Assembly (NCBI GenBank): GCA_036510655.1
Contig: DATCDQ010000081.1
Location: forward strand, 1 to 64,000
Direction of reading: 5' to 3'
DNA length: 64,000 nt
From: Rathayibacter_A sp036510655
Lineage (GTDB): Bacteria; Actinomycetota; Actinomycetes; Actinomycetales; Microbacteriaceae
A program made the position numbers and the translations under genes. Positions 61,029 through 64,000 of the stretch are shown one piece after another. Position 1 is the stretch's first letter. Each line of letters begins with the position of its first letter. The notes under the pieces are model-generated. The model did not search any database and was not told where the DNA came from. It saw only the letters and a program-made list of their open reading frames with translations.

Positions 61029-61058
61029 TTCGCGCCGTACCCTTACTCACCGCCGTCT

Positions 61059-61120
61059 GCTGAGGTGCGGAGTTATGTCGCTTTCGGCCGCTTCGAAGCG
61101 ACCGAAGTCCGCACCTCAGC
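61059..61120. repeat. Long hairpin downstream of the polyol operon
   Basis: GCTGAGGTGCGGA (61059-61071) and TCCGCACCTCAGC (61108-61120) are perfect 13-bp arms; the interior (TCGCTTTCGG / CGAAGCGACCGAAG) can pair further with bulges. It may act as a terminator for the polyol operon or be a mobile palindrome. Confidence 0.75.
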
Positions 61121-61171
61121 GAGGCGTTGGTGGGGGCTGGCGCGGGGAATGGCGAGGGTTAGCGGCGCGAT

Positions 61172-61200
61172 TTGCGGCGCGGAGCGGCATCCCGTACGCT
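61172..61200 (+). promoter_or_regulatory. Candidate promoter of the rplJ-rplL operon
   Basis: TTGCGG (61172-61177), 17-bp spacer, TACGCT (61195-61200). It sits just before the long structured leader of rplJ. Confidence 0.45.
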
Positions 61201-61229
61201 GAGTGAAGCCAAAGACCGCCGGTTGTTGG

Positions 61230-61449
61230 CGCGCCCGTGCAAACGGATGCGTCAATCGAAGGTTCTCGCTCGATGCAAATCGAGCCGGACGACCTGCGCA
61301 GGTGTGTGAAGCAACTCAGGCGGAATCATCCGCAATCGACAAGCTCCGTGCCCTGCGCATGGAGCTTTTTTCATGCTCCTCCTCGTACAGACCGGTGGCC
61401 GAGGCGGCGTGGTGCATCCGCACCGCGTCACGAACCATAAGGAGTGGCC
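61230..61449 (+). promoter_or_regulatory. Ribosomal protein L10 leader with attenuator
   Basis: The ~220-nt untranslated leader before rplJ is highly structured and ends with an intrinsic terminator: AAGCTCCGTGC / G-C-A-T-GGAGCTT stem (61341-61367, one G-U pair) followed by TTTTTT. This layout is the known L10 leader, where L10(L12) protein binding controls the operon (established for bacteria; the exact fold was not calculated). Confidence 0.7.
61341..61371 (+). terminator. Attenuator terminator in the rplJ leader
   Basis: A 7-bp perfect core (AAGCTCC at 61341-61347, GGAGCTT at 61361-61367), extendable by four pairs, runs directly into six T residues. It lies 79 bp before rplJ. Confidence 0.75.
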
Positions 61450-61965
61450 ATGGCGAACAAGGAAGCCTCGGTTGCCGAACTCACGGAGAAGTTCCAGAGC
61501 TCGACTGCCGTTCTGCTGACCGAGTACCGCGGTCTCACTGTTGCTCAGCTCAAGGAGCTGCGCACGTCTATCAGTGCAGACGCGACCTATGCCGTGGTGA
61601 AGAACACGCTGACCAAGATTGCGGCGAACGCCGCTGGCATCTCGTCGTTTGACGACGAGCTCGTCGGCCCGTCCGCAATCGCATTCGTGCACGGTGACCC
61701 TGTCGCCGTCGCGAAGGGCCTGCGTGCCTTTGCCAAGGCGCACCCTCTCCTGGTGATCAAGGGTGGTTACTTCGACGGTAACCCGCTGACCGCCGCAGAG
61801 GTAGGCAAGCTCGCCGACCTCGAGTCCCGTGAAGTGCTGCTGGCCAAGCTTGCCGGCGCATTCAAGGCCTCGCTGTTCGGAGCCGCATATCTGTTCAACG
61901 CACCGCTTTCGAAGGCCGTTCGCACGGTCGACGCGTTGCGTGAGAAGCAGGAGTCCGCGAGCTAG
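61450..61965 (+). CDS. rplJ: 50S ribosomal protein L10
   Basis: A 171-residue L10 of the ribosomal stalk base. FQSSTAVLLTEYRGLTVAQL, YAVVKNTLTKIAA, VGPSAIAFVHGDPVAVAKGL and KGGYFDGNPLT are conserved. ATG 61450 follows AAGGAG (61439-61444); the upstream in-frame GTG is within that site. Followed by rplL. Confidence 0.97.
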   Translation: MANKEASVAELTEKFQSSTAVLLTEYRGLTVAQLKELRTSISADATYAVVKNTLTKIAANAAGISSFDDELVGPSAIAFVHGDPVAVAKGLRAFAKAHPLLVIKGGYFDGNPLTAAEVGKLADLESREVLLAKLAGAFKASLFGAAYLFNAPLSKAVRTVDALREKQESAS

Positions 61966-62028
61966 TTCACCCCACTGGGATGGACAGCACCGCGGTGAGT
62001 AACCACACAAACACAAGGAGAAGAAACA

Positions 62029-62415
62029 ATGGCAAAGCTGTCAACTGAGGAACTGCTCGAGCAGTTCAAGGGCCTGACCCTGATCGAGCTCTCCGAGTTC
62101 GTCAAGGCGTTCGAGGAGACCTTCGAGGTCACCGCTGCTGCTCCGGTCGCCGTCGCGGCTGCGGGTGGCGCTGCTGCCGCCCCCGCTGAAGAGGTTGAGG
62201 AGAAGGATTCCTTCGACGTCATCCTCGAGTCTGTCGGCGACAAGAAGATCCAGGTCATCAAGACCGTTCGCGAGCTGACGAGCCTCGGCCTCGGCGAGGC
62301 GAAGGCCGTCGTCGATGGCGCCCCCAAGGCTGTTCTCGAAGGCGCAAACAAGGATGCGGCCGAGAAGGCGAAGGCTGCCCTCGAAGAGGCCGGCGCAACC
62401 GTCACCCTCAAGTAG
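62029..62415 (+). CDS. rplL: 50S ribosomal protein L7/L12
   Basis: A 128-residue stalk protein: N-terminal dimerisation helix (LSTEELLEQFKGLTLIELSE), an Ala-rich hinge (residues about 38-54), and the C-terminal factor-binding domain (KKIQVIKTVRELTSLGLGEA, KAVVDGAPKAV). AAGGAG precedes the start. Highly expressed codon use. Confidence 0.98.
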   Translation: MAKLSTEELLEQFKGLTLIELSEFVKAFEETFEVTAAAPVAVAAAGGAAAAPAEEVEEKDSFDVILESVGDKKIQVIKTVRELTSLGLGEAKAVVDGAPKAVLEGANKDAAEKAKAALEEAGATVTLK

Positions 62416-62437
62416 TTTCCGCCCCGTTCGGGGCCGG

Positions 62438-62472
62438 AATGGGCGTCGCCTCCTTCGGGGGTGGCGCCCATT
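62438..62472 (+). terminator. Terminator hairpin after rplL
   Basis: AATGGGC...GCC (62438-62450) pairs with GGC-GCCCATT (62463-62472), with a short bulge. A smaller hairpin GCCCCgttcGGGGC precedes it. The T-tract is poor. The remaining 62473-62669 shows only one repeat. Confidence 0.65.
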
Positions 62473-62580
62473 CGCATCTAACCCAACGCGGATGCCCGTG
62501 GCGCGCCGCCCGCTCGCGTCGCTGGCGTCGCCGGCTTTCGCGTGGCCTCTTCTCACGTGGCCCACGTCGCCTCGTCGCAT

Positions 62581-62598
62581 AAGTGGTGCGCAAAGTGC
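62581..62598. repeat. Single copy of the TGGTGCGCA repeat arm
   Basis: AAGTGGTGCGCAAAGTGC is the reverse complement of the arm at 3115-3132 with one mismatch. It lies 72 bp before the IS3-type element's first gene; possibly related to the insertion site. Confidence 0.6.
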
Positions 62599-62669
62599 GG
62601 TATCGGTCGATGCGGCCCTCTTTGCAAGGCTGGTTGTGAGTCAGTTCACGATCGGTTGGGAGCGGGGTT

Positions 62670-63095
62670 ATGACGATTAGTCCGGGGTTCACGGTGGCGG
62701 AGATCCGTGAGTTCGTGCATGAGTATCAGTTGCTGCCGAATGGGCAGAAGAGGCCGTGGTTGGCGGTGCGGGGGGTGTCGTATGCCCGGTTGCGGCGTTG
62801 GCGCGACACGGTATTCGAGGGCGACTTGGATCGGGGCTTGATCCCGCGAGAGGGTAGTGGCATGACGGTTACGCCGAAGAGACGCACCTCGTTGGAGCGG
62901 GTCCGGGCCTTTGAACGCGACGAGCACGCGGCCGAGGTCGCCCGGTTGTCCGCGCGGGTGCGGGAGTTGGAGGGGGTCAACGATGCGTTGGGAAAAGCTA
63001 TCGGGCTCTTGCACACGCTGAGCGAGCAAGAGCCCGAAGACACCCCGACCAGGACCGATCGGTCCGATTCATCGACGCCGAGAACGGACTCGTGA
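62670..63095 (+). CDS. IS3-type transposase OrfA
   Basis: A 141-residue helix-turn-helix protein (FTVAEIREFVHEYQLLPNGQ, VSYARLRRWRDTVFEGDLDR) followed by a leucine-rich coiled coil (about residues 90-115, VARLSARVRELEGVNDALG). Its TGA (63093-63095) overlaps the GTG of OrfB, so the full transposase may be made by frameshifting, as in the family, or by coupling. Confidence 0.78.
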   Translation: MTISPGFTVAEIREFVHEYQLLPNGQKRPWLAVRGVSYARLRRWRDTVFEGDLDRGLIPREGSGMTVTPKRRTSLERVRAFERDEHAAEVARLSARVRELEGVNDALGKAIGLLHTLSEQEPEDTPTRTDRSDSSTPRTDS

Positions 63096-64000
63096 GCGGG
63101 CTGACGGGTGTGACCGGGTCGCAGCGTCAAGCGCTGGTGATCGCGGGAGTGTCCCGGTCGACGTGGCATTACCGTGCCCGTCCCCGGGATCGGGTGGCCG
63201 CCCCGATCGGGCAGAAGGACCGCGCCTACCCGTCCCGGATTGACGCGGCCGACCGGGCGGTGATCCAGGAGAAGATCACGGCCGGTTGGGCGGGAGGGCA
63301 CTCGGTTGATCACAGCTTCGCCTCCACCTGGGATGAAGGCGTGATGTTGGCCTCCCGGCGTTCGTGGTGGCGGATCGCGGCAGAGATCGCCGACCAGTCC
63401 GCCCGCCCGGATGTGCCGACCAAACGCGGCAGTAAAACACCGCGCCAAGCGCCCGTTTTGGAAGCGAGCGGTCCCGGCCAGATCTGGTCCTGGGACATCA
63501 CCGACCTGCGTTCCCCGTGGCGTGGTGTCGCGTTCAAGGCGTACTCGATCATCGATATCTTCTCCCGTAAACTCGTCGGCTGCCGGGTCGAGGAACGCGA
63601 GGTCGATCAGTTGGCCGTTGACATGTTCACCGACTCGTTCGCCGAGCACGGGATACCGCAGGTCGTGCACGCCGACTCCGGGCCGGCAATGCGCTCGAGC
63701 CTGCTGAAGGACCTCCTCCAAGACCGGGACATCGACCAAACCCACAACCGGCCGTATGTGTCCAACGACAACCCGTTCTCCGAGTCCGAGTTCCGCACCA
63801 TGAAGTACCGGCCGAACTATCCCGGCACCTTCGAAACCCTCGAGGAGGCACGAGCATACCTCGACTGGTATGTGCCCTGGTACAACCAGAACCATAAACA
63901 CTCCGGGATCGCGTTGTTCTCACCGGACGAGGTCCACGACGGCAGCTGGCGCACCCTCTGGCAGCAACGCGACCACGCCCATCAGGCCTACTATGCCGGC
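63092..64000 (+). CDS. IS3-type transposase OrfB (partial)
   Basis: Open for 303 codons to the window end. The rve integrase core is present: PGQIWSWDITDLRSPWRGVA (first Asp), VVHADSGPAMRSSLL (second Asp), SNDNPFSESEFRTMKYRPNY (Glu) and NQNHKHSGIALFSPDEV. The N-terminal part (RQALVIAGVSRSTWHYRARP) is the HTH_21-like region. It looks intact; the C-terminus is not in the window. Confidence 0.85.
   Translation, partial: MSGLTGVTGSQRQALVIAGVSRSTWHYRARPRDRVAAPIGQKDRAYPSRIDAADRAVIQEKITAGWAGGHSVDHSFASTWDEGVMLASRRSWWRIAAEIADQSARPDVPTKRGSKTPRQAPVLEASGPGQIWSWDITDLRSPWRGVAFKAYSIIDIFSRKLVGCRVEEREVDQLAVDMFTDSFAEHGIPQVVHADSGPAMRSSLLKDLLQDRDIDQTHNRPYVSNDNPFSESEFRTMKYRPNYPGTFETLEEARAYLDWYVPWYNQNHKHSGIALFSPDEVHDGSWRTLWQQRDHAHQAYYAG

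Larger units (their letters stand above)
62670..64000 (+). mobile_element. IS3-family insertion element, truncated by the window end
   Basis: Two overlapping transposase frames in the order OrfA-OrfB, with the DDE residues in OrfB. It begins about 250 bp after rplL. The inverted repeats could not be fixed, since the right end is outside the window. Confidence 0.8.

Noticed and set aside
60889..61206. Small gene after the SDR
   Set aside because: It overlaps the SDR 3' end and the hairpin region with no ribosome site or recognised domain.
1..64000. tRNA, rRNA, replication origin or prophage
   Set aside because: I looked for tRNA-like cloverleafs, rRNA stretches and phage structural genes and saw none; a covariance-model search would be needed to exclude small RNAs.

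Overview
The window is high-GC, gene-dense actinobacterial DNA. Codon use, the RamB/aceA/aceB arrangement, the rplJ-rplL pair and the dispersed intergenic palindromes fit a member of the Microbacteriaceae. This placement is an inference; no rRNA or tRNA gene was seen. Most of the window is catabolic and transport functions, with the chromosomal core (rplJ-rplL) at the right and an insertion sequence at each end.

Layout. 1-246: the end of an insertion element sitting inside the 5' part of a GntR/FCD-type regulator gene. 353-2838: class III CoA-transferase plus a glutaryl-CoA-dehydrogenase-like enzyme. 2976-3440: palindromic repeats and a sugar-kinase remnant. 3457-6549: a lysA-type decarboxylase and a beta-lactamase-fold serine hydrolase. 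6675-11451: class III aminotransferase and methylmalonate-semialdehyde dehydrogenase, divergent from a PucR-type regulator. 11510-21033: a mixed-strand catabolic cluster (crotonase-fold protein, CoA-transferase, 3-hydroxyisobutyrate-dehydrogenase-like enzyme, LysR regulator, maleate-isomerase-like enzyme, MHS transporter, alcohol and aldehyde dehydrogenases). Three similar operator-like sequences lie in its intergenic regions. 21066-28173: AlaX-like protein, complete polyamine ABC transporter (potADBC) and a converging FAD amine oxidase.

28448-33393: glyoxylate shunt, with ramB divergent from aceA-aceB and a perfect 10-bp-arm palindrome between them. 33557-38258: acetyltransferase, amino-acid permease, quinone oxidoreductase, DUF998-like membrane protein and a YqaJ-like nuclease. 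38388-42777: ROK regulator divergent from a sugar isomerase/epimerase and two Gfo/Idh/MocA dehydrogenases, with five tandem 16-17-bp repeats just before the operon start. 42786-44153: 8-oxoguanine-deaminase-like amidohydrolase. 44410-49201: MacB-type ABC exporter divergent from an OmpR/histidine-kinase pair.

49604-61028: an eleven-gene sugar-alcohol operon. It holds three NAD-dependent dehydrogenases/reductases, a ribose-type ABC importer with a DUF2291 protein, a dihydroxyacetone-kinase-type kinase, an RpiB-like and a TIM-like isomerase, and a DeoR regulator. The set matches known tetritol (erythritol/threitol) pathways, ending in D-erythrose 4-phosphate. 61059-62472: L10 leader, rplJ and rplL. 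62670-64000: a two-ORF IS3-type element that runs off the window.

The main points for a second look are the shared operator-like direct repeat in the 11.5-21 kb cluster, the crotonase homologue lacking both catalytic glutamates, the tetritol-type operon with a dehydrogenase lacking structural-zinc cysteines, the tandem repeats upstream of the 39.7-kb operon, and several dispersed palindrome families, one of which has become the 3' end of lysA.
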